Shown: one piece after another, positions 17,832 through 27,090 of the stretch
Layout of the letters: each line of letters starts with the position of its first letter
How positions within the stretch are numbered: the first letter of the stretch is position 1
Assembly (NCBI GenBank): GCA_937873455.1
Contig: CALMYG010000168.1
Location: 1 to 64,000, forward strand
Source of the DNA: an uncultured Verrucomicrobiota bacterium
Lineage (GTDB): Bacteria; Verrucomicrobiota; Kiritimatiellia; CAIVKH01
Length of the DNA stretch: 64,000 nt
Reading direction: 5' to 3'
Program-made: the position numbers and the translations under genes
The notes under the pieces: model-generated
Database searches by the model: none
What the model was told of the DNA's origin: nothing
The model's input: the letters and a program-made list of their open reading frames with translations, nothing else

Positions 17832-20060
17832 CTAAATCAAATCGAGCGCATCGACATCGATCGCCAGATGCACGTCCTTTTGCCCCTTGAGTTCCCGGAT
17901 GACCTCGCGAAGCGGGCGTGTAATCGCCACGGCGGTTTTGGCCCGAAACAACGCTTGAAAGCGGTATTGCCCCTTTAAGCGCGCCAGCGGCGACGGCGCG
18001 GGGCCGGAAATGGACACCGTCGACGCCGCGCGCGATTTCATTGCGGCCACGACCTCACCGATCCGTCGCTCCACCCGTTCCGCATCTTCGCCGCGACAGG
18101 TCACACACACCAGATGCGCGTAAGGCGGGTATTCCAACTCCTCGCGAAACGCAAGCTCCTGATCGGCAAAGGTGTCAAAATCCATCCGTCGCGCCGACTG
18201 AATCGCCCAATGATGGGGAGAAAAGGTCTGGACAATTACTTCCCCGCTAATGTCCCCGCGGCCCGCCCGCCCGGCCACCTGGGTAAGCAACTGAAAGGTT
18301 CGCTCGGCGGAACGAAAATCCGGCACCTGAAGGCTCATGTCGGCCAAAACCACGCCGACAAGGGTCACATTGGGAAAATCCAACCCTTTGGCGATCATCT
18401 GGGTGCCGAGGAGAATGTCGATCTTACCCGAACGGAAATCGCCAAGAACCGTCCGGTACGCATCACGGCGGGTCATGGTATCGGAATCCATCCGGTGGAT
18501 GCGCGCCTGGGGAAAAATGCGCTTCACCACCTCCTCGATGCGCTGGGTGCCCAGTCCGCCATGCCGGAAATTGGGGTCCCGGCAATTCGGATTAGGACAG
18601 CGCGCGGGGACGGGGTGCTCCGCACCGCAAAAGTGGCACATCAATTTTTGCGTAGCTTTGTGATAAGTCAGGGTCACGCTGCACTGATCACATTTCGGCG
18701 CCTCCCCGCACTGCGGACAAATCAAGGACGAGGAAAATCCCCGGCGGTTGAGAAACAAAATGGTTTGCTCGGCCCGATCCAGGCGCTGCCGGATGGCTTC
18801 GACCAGTTCCTGGGACAGCGCGTGCGGCTTGGCATTGCCCTCGCGACCCTGGGCCAGATCGACGATGCGCATGTGCGGCATGGTCCGGTGATCAATGCGA
18901 TGCGGCATCCGGACTTCCCGGTACTTTCCTTTGCGGACATTCAGCACCGACTCAAGTGAAGGCGTGGCTGATCCCAACACCACCGCGCATCCGGCAAGAT
19001 GGCCGCGAACCACCGCCATATCCCGGGCGTTGTATCGCGGCGCTTCGTCCTGTTTGTACGATGCTTCGTGTTCCTCATCCACCACGATCAAGCCCAAGGC
19101 GGGAACCGGAGCGAATAACGCCGAGCGCGCGCCGACCACAATCCGGGCATCTCCTCGCCTGATACGATGCCATTCGTCATGCCGCTCCCCATCGGACAAG
19201 TCACTGTGCAACACCGCCACAACATCGCCGAAGCGCCCGCGGAAACGGTCGACGGTTTGCGGGGTCAATGCGATTTCGGGCACCAGCACAATGGCGCCTT
19301 TGCCGCACTGAATCGCATGCGCAATGGCCTGCAGGTACACTTCGGTTTTGCCGCTGCCGGTCACGCCATGCAACAAAAGGACGGAGGCCTTGTTCCAATC
19401 GATGGCCTCGCGGCAAATCCGAAGCGCCTCCTCCTGCTGCGGCATCAGGGTGAGCGGCGTGGTCGGCAAGACCTCGTGGTCCTTGAACGGATCCCGCCGG
19501 TCCACCGTCTGCCCGGTGGTCACCGCGCCTTTGTCCAACAGCGCCTTGATCACCGCCGGGGTCGCCGCACAGGCGTGGGCCGCATCGCGGCGTGGCGCGG
19601 TACCTTGTTCACCTAACCAGCGTAAAACCGCGGCTTGCCGGGGCGATTTCTTCTCGTAGTCGGCATCCGCCAAAAGCGCCCGACCCGCATCGGTAATCGA
19701 CAACATCGCCTGTCTTTTAAAGGCTTGATTATTTTTGCGTATGGGCGCCGGCAGCACCGTTCGCACGCACAATTCAAAGGGGCACACATAATAGTCGCTG
19801 ATCCAGCGGGCAAGCTTCAGCACCTCTTCGTTCAGATAGGAACCCTCGCCGACGACTCGTTTGATCACTTTGGGCTCGGCGTAGGAGCTTGTGGGCAGCA
19901 AGGCAACAACAAACCCGAATTGCCAGCCGCGCCCAAATGGAACCTCCACCCGGGAGCCGATAACAATCGCGCCGCGCAGCGACTCCGGAATCAGGTAATC
20001 GAATTCCCGGTCAAGGGCCAATTCCACGATCACCCGGGCAATGGGATACGTTCCCGACAT
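17832..20060 (-). CDS. priA: Primosomal protein N' (replication restart helicase PriA)
   Basis: A superfamily 2 DNA helicase that reloads the replisome at stalled forks. It has 742 residues, the usual length. An N-terminal DNA-binding domain begins ARVIVELALDREFDYLIPE. Walker A GVTGSGKTEVYLQ is near residue 230 and the DEEH box (VVDEEHEASYKQDEAPRYNA) near residue 325. The zinc-binding insert has four CxxC-like pairs (CPQCGEAPKCDQC, CHFCGAEHPVPARCPNPNC), followed by LGTQMIAKGLDFP and QVAGRAGRG. ATG 20060 (MSGTYPIARV) is chosen over TTG 20078, which would overlap the upstream gene. It starts seven bases after the yjbQ stop, so the two are probably an operon. Confidence 0.94.
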   Translation of the reverse strand: MSGTYPIARVIVELALDREFDYLIPESLRGAIVIGSRVEVPFGRGWQFGFVVALLPTSSYAEPKVIKRVVGEGSYLNEEVLKLARWISDYYVCPFELCVRTVLPAPIRKNNQAFKRQAMLSITDAGRALLADADYEKKSPRQAAVLRWLGEQGTAPRRDAAHACAATPAVIKALLDKGAVTTGQTVDRRDPFKDHEVLPTTPLTLMPQQEEALRICREAIDWNKASVLLLHGVTGSGKTEVYLQAIAHAIQCGKGAIVLVPEIALTPQTVDRFRGRFGDVVAVLHSDLSDGERHDEWHRIRRGDARIVVGARSALFAPVPALGLIVVDEEHEASYKQDEAPRYNARDMAVVRGHLAGCAVVLGSATPSLESVLNVRKGKYREVRMPHRIDHRTMPHMRIVDLAQGREGNAKPHALSQELVEAIRQRLDRAEQTILFLNRRGFSSSLICPQCGEAPKCDQCSVTLTYHKATQKLMCHFCGAEHPVPARCPNPNCRDPNFRHGGLGTQRIEEVVKRIFPQARIHRMDSDTMTRRDAYRTVLGDFRSGKIDILLGTQMIAKGLDFPNVTLVGVVLADMSLQVPDFRSAERTFQLLTQVAGRAGRGDISGEVIVQTFSPHHWAIQSARRMDFDTFADQELAFREELEYPPYAHLVCVTCRGEDAERVERRIGEVVAAMKSRAASTVSISGPAPSPLARLKGQYRFQALFRAKTAVAITRPLREVIRELKGQKDVHLAIDVDALDLI

Positions 20061-20067
20061 GCCCGAT

Positions 20068-20484
20068 TTACTCGCCAATGATTTTGACCAGAACCCGCTT
20101 CCGGCGCTTGCCGTCGAACTCGCCGTAGAAGATCTGCTCCCACGGTCCGAAGTCCAACGAGCCTCCGGTCACCGCGACAACCACTTCGCGTCCCATGATG
20201 GTGCGCTTGAGGTGAGCGTCGGCGTTGTCCTCCGCGCCGTTGTGGGCGTACTGATCGTACGGCTTTTCCGGCGCGAGTTTTTCCAGCCACCGCTCAAAAT
20301 CGGCATGCAAACCGCGCTCATCATCGTTGATAAACACGCTGGCGCTGATGTGCATCGCGTTGCAGAGTAGCAGGCCCTCCCGAACCCCGCTTTCCTTGAG
20401 GCAGGACTCCACCTCCGGCGTGATGTTGATGAAGGCGCGGCGGGTCGACGTGTTAAACCACAATTCTTTGCGATACGATTTCAT
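20068..20484 (-). CDS. yjbQ: YjbQ/UPF0047 family protein
   Basis: A small single-domain cytoplasmic protein of 138 residues. Conserved segments are [18 protein letters not shown] with the buried His, the [13 protein letters not shown] segment, and [20 protein letters not shown] at the end, all typical of UPF0047. Members have been annotated as secondary thiamine-phosphate synthases because some show that activity; the physiological role is not settled. GGAGAG lies six bases upstream of the ATG at 20484. The open frame runs on to 20607, but the extension is not family-like and enters repeat copy 5. It is followed closely by priA. Confidence 0.92.
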   Translation of the reverse strand: MKSYRKELWFNTSTRRAFINITPEVESCLKESGVREGLLLCNAMHISASVFINDDERGLHADFERWLEKLAPEKPYDQYAHNGAEDNADAHLKRTIMGREVVVAVTGGSLDFGPWEQIFYGEFDGKRRKRVLVKIIGE

Positions 20485-20562
20485 TCCATACTCTCCATGC
20501 GGCATCATGAACCGGGTTGATCGTGCTGACCACTTAAAAAACGCGCCCGGCCAGCGTAAGGT

Positions 20563-20966
20563 GCATATCCCTGATTCATTGCTGATGCCATTTCGTTCAT
20601 CATCCATCCGATCAGGTTTTTAAAAAGGATCGTGCAACGAGCTCGTCTTCTTTATGCGCCGCAGGCGCTTGCGTTACCGCGGGAATCCGTCGGGCAGACC
20701 CGCGAACGCGGGTCCGGGGAGTCGGTTGATCCAGCGGGCCGAGCCGGTCGTCGGCGACCGGCGGCCAGCAAGGCGGAGCGGGTGGCGCTGACCTCATGGT
20801 CGCGCCGCCCGCGACAACACCGCTGGCGGCACGCTGGGACAAACGACTCCACGCCGACGGATTCTCGCCTGGCTCACGCACCGCATGACCAAACCCCTTC
20901 ACGTCATGAATGAGATTCAGGTATGCGGTGTCACGAATACGTCAACCGATCAGGTATGCGCCCGGC
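20563..20966 (+). repeat. Intergenic repeat family A, copy 5 (full length)
   Basis: About 404 bases with the same module order as copy 4: the CCTGATTCATTG/ATCAGG arm pair, the hairpin GCGCCGCAGGCGC, GGGTCCGGGGAGTCGGTTGA, ATCCAGCGGGCCGAGCC, GGCCAGCAAGGCGGAGCG, then the core. The tail is sub-type beta, as in copy 3. It sits in the divergent gap between yjbQ and the dienelactone-hydrolase-like gene (20485-21022), which contains no other gene. Confidence 0.9.
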
Positions 20967-21022
20967 CCCTGGTTGACAATTGTGCCGGGATAACCGAAGT
21001 TCGGCTAAAGAAAGGAAGACGT

Positions 21023-21808
21023 ATGAACAAATTATTTTCCCTTATCGCCGGCATCGCTTGCCTGACCGCCACCGCCTTTGCCGAATCGCTTCAACCGGAA
21101 ATCATCGTGTATTCCGAAGGCGAAACAACCCTGGAGGGCGCTTTTTTCCACGACGGGCTGGAAAATACCACGCAACCGGGCATCATCATTTTTCACCAGT
21201 GGGGCGGACCCGGTGAATACGAGCAAACCCGCGCCGATATGCTGGCCGCGCTGGGGTATGCGGTATTGGTCGCGGATGTCTACGGTCAGGGCGTTCGCCC
21301 CGCCGAGGTTGCGGATCGCGCCGCGACCGCCGGGTCGTTTCGCGCCGATCGCCCCCTCACCCGCGCACGCGCTCAAGCCGCCTTGGAAACAATCCGCTCC
21401 CGCCCTGAAGTGGACGGCGGACGCATCGCCGCCATCGGCTACTGCTTTGGCGGCATGGTCGCGCTGGAATTGGCCCGGTCCGGCGCCGACATCAAAGCAG
21501 CGGTCAGCATTCATGGCAGCTTGAACACCCCGAATCCCGAAGATGCCGCCGCCATTCAAGCCGCCGTCCTCGTTCAACATGGCGCGATTGATCCTTACGT
21601 GCCGGACCAAGAAGTCGAAGCGTTCAAGCAGGCCATGGACGACGCGGGCGCCACCTACACGTTTATCGCCTACGAAAATGCCGTGCATTCGTTCACCGAC
21701 TGGTTCGCCGGCAACGACCCCTCCACCGGAGCGGCGTATGACGTCGATGCCGACAAAAAGTCGTGGGAAGACTTGCTGGCGTTTTTGACGTCAACGTTGG
21801 GTGAATGA
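21023..21808 (+). CDS. Exported dienelactone hydrolase family protein
   Basis: An alpha/beta hydrolase of 261 residues. A signal peptide (LFSLIAGIACLTATAFA) is followed by the DLH fold. It has the nucleophile elbow GYCFGGMVALELA with the family's Cys, the acid in QHGAIDPYVPDQE, and the histidine in ENAVHSFTDW. Dienelactone hydrolases open lactone rings, but most members of this large family act on unknown esters. AAAGGAAGA precedes the ATG. The frame extends upstream into repeat copy 5, and that extension was rejected. The stop is back-to-back with the stop of the convergent gene: both TGA codons lie inside TGATCA at 21806-21811. Confidence 0.88.
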   Translation: MNKLFSLIAGIACLTATAFAESLQPEIIVYSEGETTLEGAFFHDGLENTTQPGIIIFHQWGGPGEYEQTRADMLAALGYAVLVADVYGQGVRPAEVADRAATAGSFRADRPLTRARAQAALETIRSRPEVDGGRIAAIGYCFGGMVALELARSGADIKAAVSIHGSLNTPNPEDAAAIQAAVLVQHGAIDPYVPDQEVEAFKQAMDDAGATYTFIAYENAVHSFTDWFAGNDPSTGAAYDVDADKKSWEDLLAFLTSTLGE

Positions 21809-22933
21809 TCAGGGTTCGGGGATTTCCTCCGCAAAATCCTCGATTTCCTCAAACTCACTGCTCACGGCATCAGCCGCAGTACCGGTTTCCACCGGCGTTT
21901 CGGCCAGGGTCACCAGGCTTTCGCGGGGCGGGATCAACGCCGTGGCGATCATAACCGGAATTTCGTAGCGCCACCCTTCGAACCGCTGTTGCTGACGCGT
22001 GGCTTCCTGCTGATGAATCTGATCGGGCGAGACATCGGACACCTTGATCCGCAACGGGCGGCTGATGAGGGTCTCGTCTCCACGCCCGACATGCAGTTCA
22101 TAGGCTAGACCTTCGGAGGTACGAAAAACAACCGAATCGTATGCCGCGATTCCAACCTCTTCATCGCTAAGTTCCGGGTGGTAGACCTCGTCAAACCGCA
22201 GCCATTGGAGAGCCTGAAACAGACGCACGGCCGCCGACTGTTCCACCGCCTCATGGTCGCCCATCGGTTCGAGCCCATACGAACCATCATCCGTCCGCCT
22301 GATGGTATAGGCGCTGCCCGCGCGCTGCACCGAAATCGAATCCACCAACTCCGGGGGCAATTGCATCAAGTCGCGATCGACCCATTCCCGCGCAAACGGG
22401 TTGATTTCCATAAACTGCTCATCAACCAAAACCACCGGCCCCTCGTTTACCCTTACAAACCGCCCTTGTGGCATACCGGCCGCGCCTGCCCGTGTTTGTT
22501 TGACCACGCCAAGCGCCAGACGAACCGGGTCGCCGCCCTCCCGGGACAAGGTAACCACCAGTCGATCCGATGAATCGCTGTCAGCGTTCAACGCCAATTC
22601 CTCCAGGGAAGCTTCGCCATCGCGTAATACCTGACCCACCTTCAGGTCATTCAAGGTGCGCAGAAATTGAGCAATGATCGAAAAATTCGCCGGATATCCG
22701 TGAAGCTCATCCACCGTCCAACCGTTTTCGCCACGCCGGACATGAACCTCTCCATCGCGCCCGGAAATGGCGAGGGTATGTACCCGGTTGACGTCGAGAT
22801 CCGTGAACAGAACATCGCCGGAGGCCAAGCCCCCTACCCGGCCCGGAGCCGCGTCCGGACGGTTGAGGTAAAACGCGATGCCGCCGAATACGGCGAGGGC
22901 CACTAACAAACGCAATAAGGTGCTAGCTGACAT
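21809..22933 (-). CDS. DUF4340 domain protein of a Gld-type ABC operon
   Basis: A protein of 374 residues with one N-terminal membrane helix (LLRLLVALAVFGGIAFYL) and a large presumably periplasmic body containing repeats typical of DUF4340 (VDELHGYPANFSIIAQFLRTL; IRRTDDGSYGLEP). DUF4340 proteins are regularly encoded after GldG-like proteins in ABC-2 export operons; their job is unknown. AGGAGG precedes the ATG, and the gap to the gldG-like gene is 16 bases. The acidic C-terminus ends EFEEIEDFAEEIPEP. It is the last gene of the operon that begins at 26326. Confidence 0.85.
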   Translation of the reverse strand: MSASTLLRLLVALAVFGGIAFYLNRPDAAPGRVGGLASGDVLFTDLDVNRVHTLAISGRDGEVHVRRGENGWTVDELHGYPANFSIIAQFLRTLNDLKVGQVLRDGEASLEELALNADSDSSDRLVVTLSREGGDPVRLALGVVKQTRAGAAGMPQGRFVRVNEGPVVLVDEQFMEINPFAREWVDRDLMQLPPELVDSISVQRAGSAYTIRRTDDGSYGLEPMGDHEAVEQSAAVRLFQALQWLRFDEVYHPELSDEEVGIAAYDSVVFRTSEGLAYELHVGRGDETLISRPLRIKVSDVSPDQIHQQEATRQQQRFEGWRYEIPVMIATALIPPRESLVTLAETPVETGTAADAVSSEFEEIEDFAEEIPEP

Positions 22934-22949
22934 ACTGAAATCCTCCTGA

Positions 22950-24827
22950 TTAACCTTGCCGCCGACGCCATCCCCGGACCAACCCGTAGAGGGCCACCAA
23001 GGCCGGGATCGCCACCATGTTGGCGGCCTTTACCTGAAAGCCCAACTGCTCGATGTCCTGGCGCAGGTTGCGCCGGACCTGCTTCAACTCGCGTTGGGTA
23101 TCAAAGCGAAGCTGACGGAAGTTTTCGATCTCCGCTTGTTGTTCGGGGCTGATGATGGTTTGCTGCTGGTCGTCACGCGCGGCCTGAAGTTCACTTAACC
23201 GCCGCTGGGTTTCCTGCAAACGCTCCAACAATTTGATCTCCTCCTCCTGCCAGCGGCGCTGGGCGGCCTCCTCCAGCGCAAGTACCCGGCTGAAGGCGCG
23301 ATCGCGCACGCCCCGGCTGCGAAGACCAATCAACGCTTCGCTCCCGGTCGCCTGCTCCACCATGCTCAACATCAAGTTAAAGTTGTCATTGGCCAACTCG
23401 ACGATGGTTTGTCCGAATAGATTCATCATGCGGAACGCATTCTGGTCGAAAATGAAATCGACATCGCCGACCAAAATCACCACGCCATCCTGTTCAGCCC
23501 GGGCAAGGTGTTGCGCCGCGTTTTCGTCGGAAGCTTCGTCGTCCATGCCGGGGCGGCCATCGGGAAACGCCGAGGCAAATCGTCCATGCAGCCGGACCGC
23601 CAACGGGAGCGCACCGACCGGGCGGGCATCACGCATTTTATCCGGGCCGGGCGAGGTGGCCATGAAGGCGCTGACCGCCACCGCATCGGGCGAGGCGGTC
23701 AGCAACGGAGTGGCGGTGACGCCCTCGACATCACGAAGCTCGAAGCCACCGGCAAACGGCAACATGATCGTGCGGATATTGGCGGTCAGCGCGTCTTCCT
23801 GATTGATATGCTCGGCCCGGAGGTTCAGCCATGTCGGCATACGCTCCACCTGACCGGATCCAAAGGTGATCTGACTGGCCGCGCTGAAATCAGCGACAAC
23901 ATCACCGGTGGTCAATTCCGCACCCCACGCCGCGGTAAGCCGGTTGAGATCAGAGCCGAACCCCATGAACATGCCCATGCCGCTCATGTCCGGATTGGTA
24001 TTCCGCTCGGTCAGGCTCATCGGATCCTGGAAAACAATCAGACGCCCGCCGCGCATCACGAACTGATCAATGGCGTACAAGGTTTTTTCCGTAAGCATCT
24101 TCGGGTGAATCACGACGAGGGTGGTGATATCGGGGGTAATGCCCTCGCCTTCCGGTCGCACGGCAACCACATCGTAATGCCGCCGCAACTCGCGAATCGC
24201 CAACCAGCCCTCATCGGCCGGCCGCCCGCGCGTGGTTGGCGGACGGGGCGCGCCCATGACCGGCAGATTGCTCATCACCCCGATGCGCGCTTTGGTTGCG
24301 CGCGATACTTCGTGGGCCAGGCGGGCGATGTTATACTCCAATTGAGCTTCGGCATTCGGGGCCAGAAAAGGAATGGCCGCTTCGCGCTGACCGGAAACCG
24401 CGACCAAACCGAGATAGATCGGATCGCCACCAAGCGGATTGACCGGTTGACCGACCAAACCATACCGAAGCGCCCACTCCTCCTCGTCGGAATCAGGCTG
24501 CGGGTCGTAAATCTCCAGTACCAGCTTGCCACCGCTGGCGCGCTCCATTTCACGCAAAAGATCGACCGTGCGCTGGATGTACTGCTTCAGCATGCCCGGG
24601 ACATGATTGCCGCGCGAATAGTAGAGCTTCAATGTCACCGTGGACGGTAAACCACGCAAGAACTGCTCGGTTCCGGAGGACAAGGTGAATTGCTTCTCCT
24701 CGGTCAGGTCGACGCGCAGACGCACCGATTTGGCCACCATGTTCACGGCGATCACGACGGCCAGCACGACGGCCACGCCGATCCAGGGATTGACGGTTTT
24801 GGGAGAGGAAACAGGGGAAACACTCAT
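22950..24827 (-). CDS. GldG-like ABC-2 accessory protein
   Basis: A protein of 625 residues with a membrane helix near the N-terminus (WIGVAVVLAVVIAVNMVA) and another at the C-terminus (MVAIPALVALYGLV). Between them is an extracytoplasmic GldG/DUF4350-like body (LSSGTEQFLRGLPSTVTLKL ... FVMRGGRLIVFQDPMS) and a coiled coil of about 90 residues (EEEIKLLERLQETQRRL ...). In Bacteroidetes the GldA-GldF-GldG exporter is needed for gliding, but similar operons are widespread in non-gliding bacteria, where the cargo is unknown. AGGAG lies before the ATG. It sits between the permease gene and the DUF4340 gene with gaps of 18 and 16 bases. Confidence 0.87.
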   Translation of the reverse strand: MSVSPVSSPKTVNPWIGVAVVLAVVIAVNMVAKSVRLRVDLTEEKQFTLSSGTEQFLRGLPSTVTLKLYYSRGNHVPGMLKQYIQRTVDLLREMERASGGKLVLEIYDPQPDSDEEEWALRYGLVGQPVNPLGGDPIYLGLVAVSGQREAAIPFLAPNAEAQLEYNIARLAHEVSRATKARIGVMSNLPVMGAPRPPTTRGRPADEGWLAIRELRRHYDVVAVRPEGEGITPDITTLVVIHPKMLTEKTLYAIDQFVMRGGRLIVFQDPMSLTERNTNPDMSGMGMFMGFGSDLNRLTAAWGAELTTGDVVADFSAASQITFGSGQVERMPTWLNLRAEHINQEDALTANIRTIMLPFAGGFELRDVEGVTATPLLTASPDAVAVSAFMATSPGPDKMRDARPVGALPLAVRLHGRFASAFPDGRPGMDDEASDENAAQHLARAEQDGVVILVGDVDFIFDQNAFRMMNLFGQTIVELANDNFNLMLSMVEQATGSEALIGLRSRGVRDRAFSRVLALEEAAQRRWQEEEIKLLERLQETQRRLSELQAARDDQQQTIISPEQQAEIENFRQLRFDTQRELKQVRRNLRQDIEQLGFQVKAANMVAIPALVALYGLVRGWRRRQG

Positions 24828-24845
24828 GACGATAACTCCTGAAGA

Positions 24846-25598
24846 TCAAGTGCGACCCATGCGCTGGGTTAACGCTGCATGTGTCGCGGTCAACATCACC
24901 ACCATGACGCCGGCAAAATAGGTCAGATCACCCAGGCTGATCAATCCGCGTTGCAGCATGTCGTAGTGATGCATGAAACTAAACGAGGCGACGCCATCCA
25001 CCAGCCAAACCGGAGCCCACCGGCTCATGAGTTCGGTCACCGGCGGAAAACCGGCAAGCAACAAAAACAAACCGACAAAAACGCCGACCACGAAACTGAT
25101 GACCTGATTGCGCGTGATGGCCGAGGCGAACAAGCCGACCGAAACGTAGGCCCCGGCGAGCAGGAAGCTGCCGAGATAGCCGCTGAAAATGACCCCGCCA
25201 TCCGGCTCGCCCAGGTAATAGGCGGTCAGCACCATGGGAAACGTTAGCGCCAGGGCTAAGCCGAGAAACAGCCAGGCCGCGAAGAATTTCGCCAGGATCG
25301 CCTGGGACGGCTTCACCGACAGGGTCAGCAACAACTCAACGGTTCCGGATCGTTGCTCCTCGGCCCACAGGCGCATGGTCACCGCGGGAACCAGGATGAG
25401 GTATAACCACGGATGCCAGAAGAAAAATGGGCGGAGGTCGGCCTGGCCGCTTTCATAAAGCCGGGTCACGCCGAACGTGAAAAATCCGGCCAATACGAGA
25501 AAGATGACCAGGAACACGTAGGCAATCGGCGAATTGAAATACGCCGACCACTCGCGGGCAAGAATGACGGGAACGGGACGGTAGACGCGGCTCATCAC
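24846..25598 (-). CDS. ABC-2 type permease (GldF-like)
   Basis: An integral membrane protein of 250 residues with six hydrophobic segments. It has the ABC-2 N-terminal pattern (AREWSAYFNSPIAYVFLVIF) and the conserved cytoplasmic segment MRLWAEEQRSGTVELLLTLS before the helix pairs. It would form the channel of the transporter encoded by the neighbouring ATPase and GldG-like genes. The start overlaps the ATPase stop by four bases (ATGA), so translation is coupled. Confidence 0.9.
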   Translation of the reverse strand: MMSRVYRPVPVILAREWSAYFNSPIAYVFLVIFLVLAGFFTFGVTRLYESGQADLRPFFFWHPWLYLILVPAVTMRLWAEEQRSGTVELLLTLSVKPSQAILAKFFAAWLFLGLALALTFPMVLTAYYLGEPDGGVIFSGYLGSFLLAGAYVSVGLFASAITRNQVISFVVGVFVGLFLLLAGFPPVTELMSRWAPVWLVDGVASFSFMHHYDMLQRGLISLGDLTYFAGVMVVMLTATHAALTQRMGRT

Positions 25599-26326
25599 AG
25601 GCCTCCCGCATTGGTGTCTTCGGTGGTGGTAATCCGCCGGAAAAATTCTTCCAGGCGGGTTCCATCGCGGGTCAGCTCGGCCGGCGGATTATCGGCGACC
25701 ACGCGTCCGCGGCTGATGATGATCACCCGCGAACAAATCGCCTCCACCTCCTCCAGAACATGTGTGGAAATCATGATCACTTTTTTCTTTCCCATCTCGA
25801 TGATCATGTCGCGCACCACTTTTTTCTGGTTGGGGTCCAACCCTTCGGTCGGTTCATCCAGCAACAACACCGAAGGATCATGCAAAATCGCCTGGGCCAG
25901 ACAGGTGCGTTGGCGGTAACCCTTGGACAAGGTTTCGATCACCTGATGGCGAACCGGTTCCAGGAAGCAGGAGCGGAGCACCTGATCCACCCGGCCCTGA
26001 CGCTCCGAACCCTGATAGCCCCGCAAGGCCGCCACGAAACGCAAAAACGCCTCCACCGTCATTTCATCATACAACGGCGTGCGCTCGGGCATGTACCCGA
26101 CCTGACGCTGCGCCATGATGGGATCCTGTAGCATGTTGATGTTGTTGACGAGAATCTGACCTTGGGTCGGCTTAAGAAATCCGGCGATCATTCGGATGGT
26201 GGTGGTTTTCCCCGCGCCATTCGGCCCGAGAAAACCGAGAACCGTGCCCGGTTCCACCGAAAACGATACGCCGTCCACCGCCCGGCGAGGACCAAACTCC
26301 TTAACCAGGTTGTCGACACGAATCAT
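25595..26326 (-). CDS. ABC transporter ATP-binding protein (GldA-like)
   Basis: A protein of 243 residues that powers the ABC-2 exporter. Walker A is GPNGAGKTTTI near residue 37. The signature variant LSKGYRQRTCLAQA and Walker B SVLLLDEPTEGLDP follow, with the switch histidine in MISTHVLEEVEAI. The ATG at 26326 has AAGGAGTTACC directly upstream, so it is preferred over the frame extension to 26386. It is the first gene of a four-gene minus-strand operon. The gap to the divergent CBM21-like gene is 215 bases. Confidence 0.93.
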   Translation of the reverse strand: MIRVDNLVKEFGPRRAVDGVSFSVEPGTVLGFLGPNGAGKTTTIRMIAGFLKPTQGQILVNNINMLQDPIMAQRQVGYMPERTPLYDEMTVEAFLRFVAALRGYQGSERQGRVDQVLRSCFLEPVRHQVIETLSKGYRQRTCLAQAILHDPSVLLLDEPTEGLDPNQKKVVRDMIIEMGKKKVIMISTHVLEEVEAICSRVIIISRGRVVADNPPAELTRDGTRLEEFFRRITTTEDTNAGGL

Positions 26327-26461
26327 GGTAACTCCTTTGACTAAAAAACCATGCACCAGAGACACATCATTTCCTGTTGTGTTCAAAATTTATGGATCAG
26401 ACCGGCCTTCCGGGGCAGATATCGGGGATTTCCTGAAAATTAAAACGATTTAATAAAATGA

Positions 26462-26488
26462 TTTACATCGCGCGAGCGGTGGTATAAA
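26462..26488 (+). promoter_or_regulatory. Possible promoter of the CBM21-like gene
   Basis: TTTACA (26462-26467) and TATAAA (26483-26488) with a 15-base spacer lie about 54 bases before the ATG, in an A+T-rich stretch unlike the surrounding DNA. The spacer is shorter than the usual 17 bases. Confidence 0.35.
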
Positions 26489-26541
26489 TATGTTCCCAAC
26501 AAATGAGGGCGGGTGGTCCGACCTCATCTTGGGAGCCCGGT

Positions 26542-27063
26542 ATGAAAAAATGGATGGCGGTTTGGTTGATCGCGGTGTGCGCGTTGGGCGCCGCCCAACG
26601 CAGTGATGCTCAGCAGCGCGTGGGACGCGTCGGCGACGGAACCTGGAAAAGCGAATGGGAATACGGCGGCAATGTGGTCGGCTGGAGCCCGCGCAATATC
26701 TGGGTGGACATCTGGGTCCATAACCTCGGCTTTCACAAGGAAGTCGGGATCATCTGGACCGACAATAATTGGTATACCGCCACCTGGAGCAAGGGCGCCT
26801 ACGAATTCTCCTTCGCCGAAGGTAGTGAACAATGGGGCGTCGACCTGATGCCGGTCGGCAAATTCCAATGGCACCGCAGCAGCGCACATGGATGGGTGGA
26901 ATTAAACGGGTACGTTCAAACCATTCATTCCAACGGTAAAGTCATTGAATACGTGATTTATTACAAGGACATCAGCAACGGGCGGATGTTCTGGGACAAC
27001 AACGGCGGCGCGAATTACCGCATCTGGGTTGTTCAGCCCGGCGTGAATGGCTACACCCTGTAA
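26542..27063 (+). CDS. Secreted CBM21-like carbohydrate-binding protein
   Basis: A protein of 173 residues. A signal peptide (MKKWMAVWLIAVCALGAAQRSDA) is followed by a single domain that fits the CBM21 pattern: VDIWVHNLGFHKEVGIIWTD, NNWYTATW, an aromatic-rich middle, VIEYVIYYKD, and the hallmark FWDNNGGANYRIWV at the end. CBM21 modules bind starch, glycogen or related glucans and are best known in eukaryotic protein phosphatase-1 glycogen-targeting subunits and fungal amylases. Here the module is alone and exported. The ATG at 26542 is preceded by GGGAG about seven bases upstream. Binding specificity is inferred only. Confidence 0.7.
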   Translation: MKKWMAVWLIAVCALGAAQRSDAQQRVGRVGDGTWKSEWEYGGNVVGWSPRNIWVDIWVHNLGFHKEVGIIWTDNNWYTATWSKGAYEFSFAEGSEQWGVDLMPVGKFQWHRSSAHGWVELNGYVQTIHSNGKVIEYVIYYKDISNGRMFWDNNGGANYRIWVVQPGVNGYTL

Positions 27064-27090
27064 GCCGTCTTACTCAGTGAGATTAAGCAA

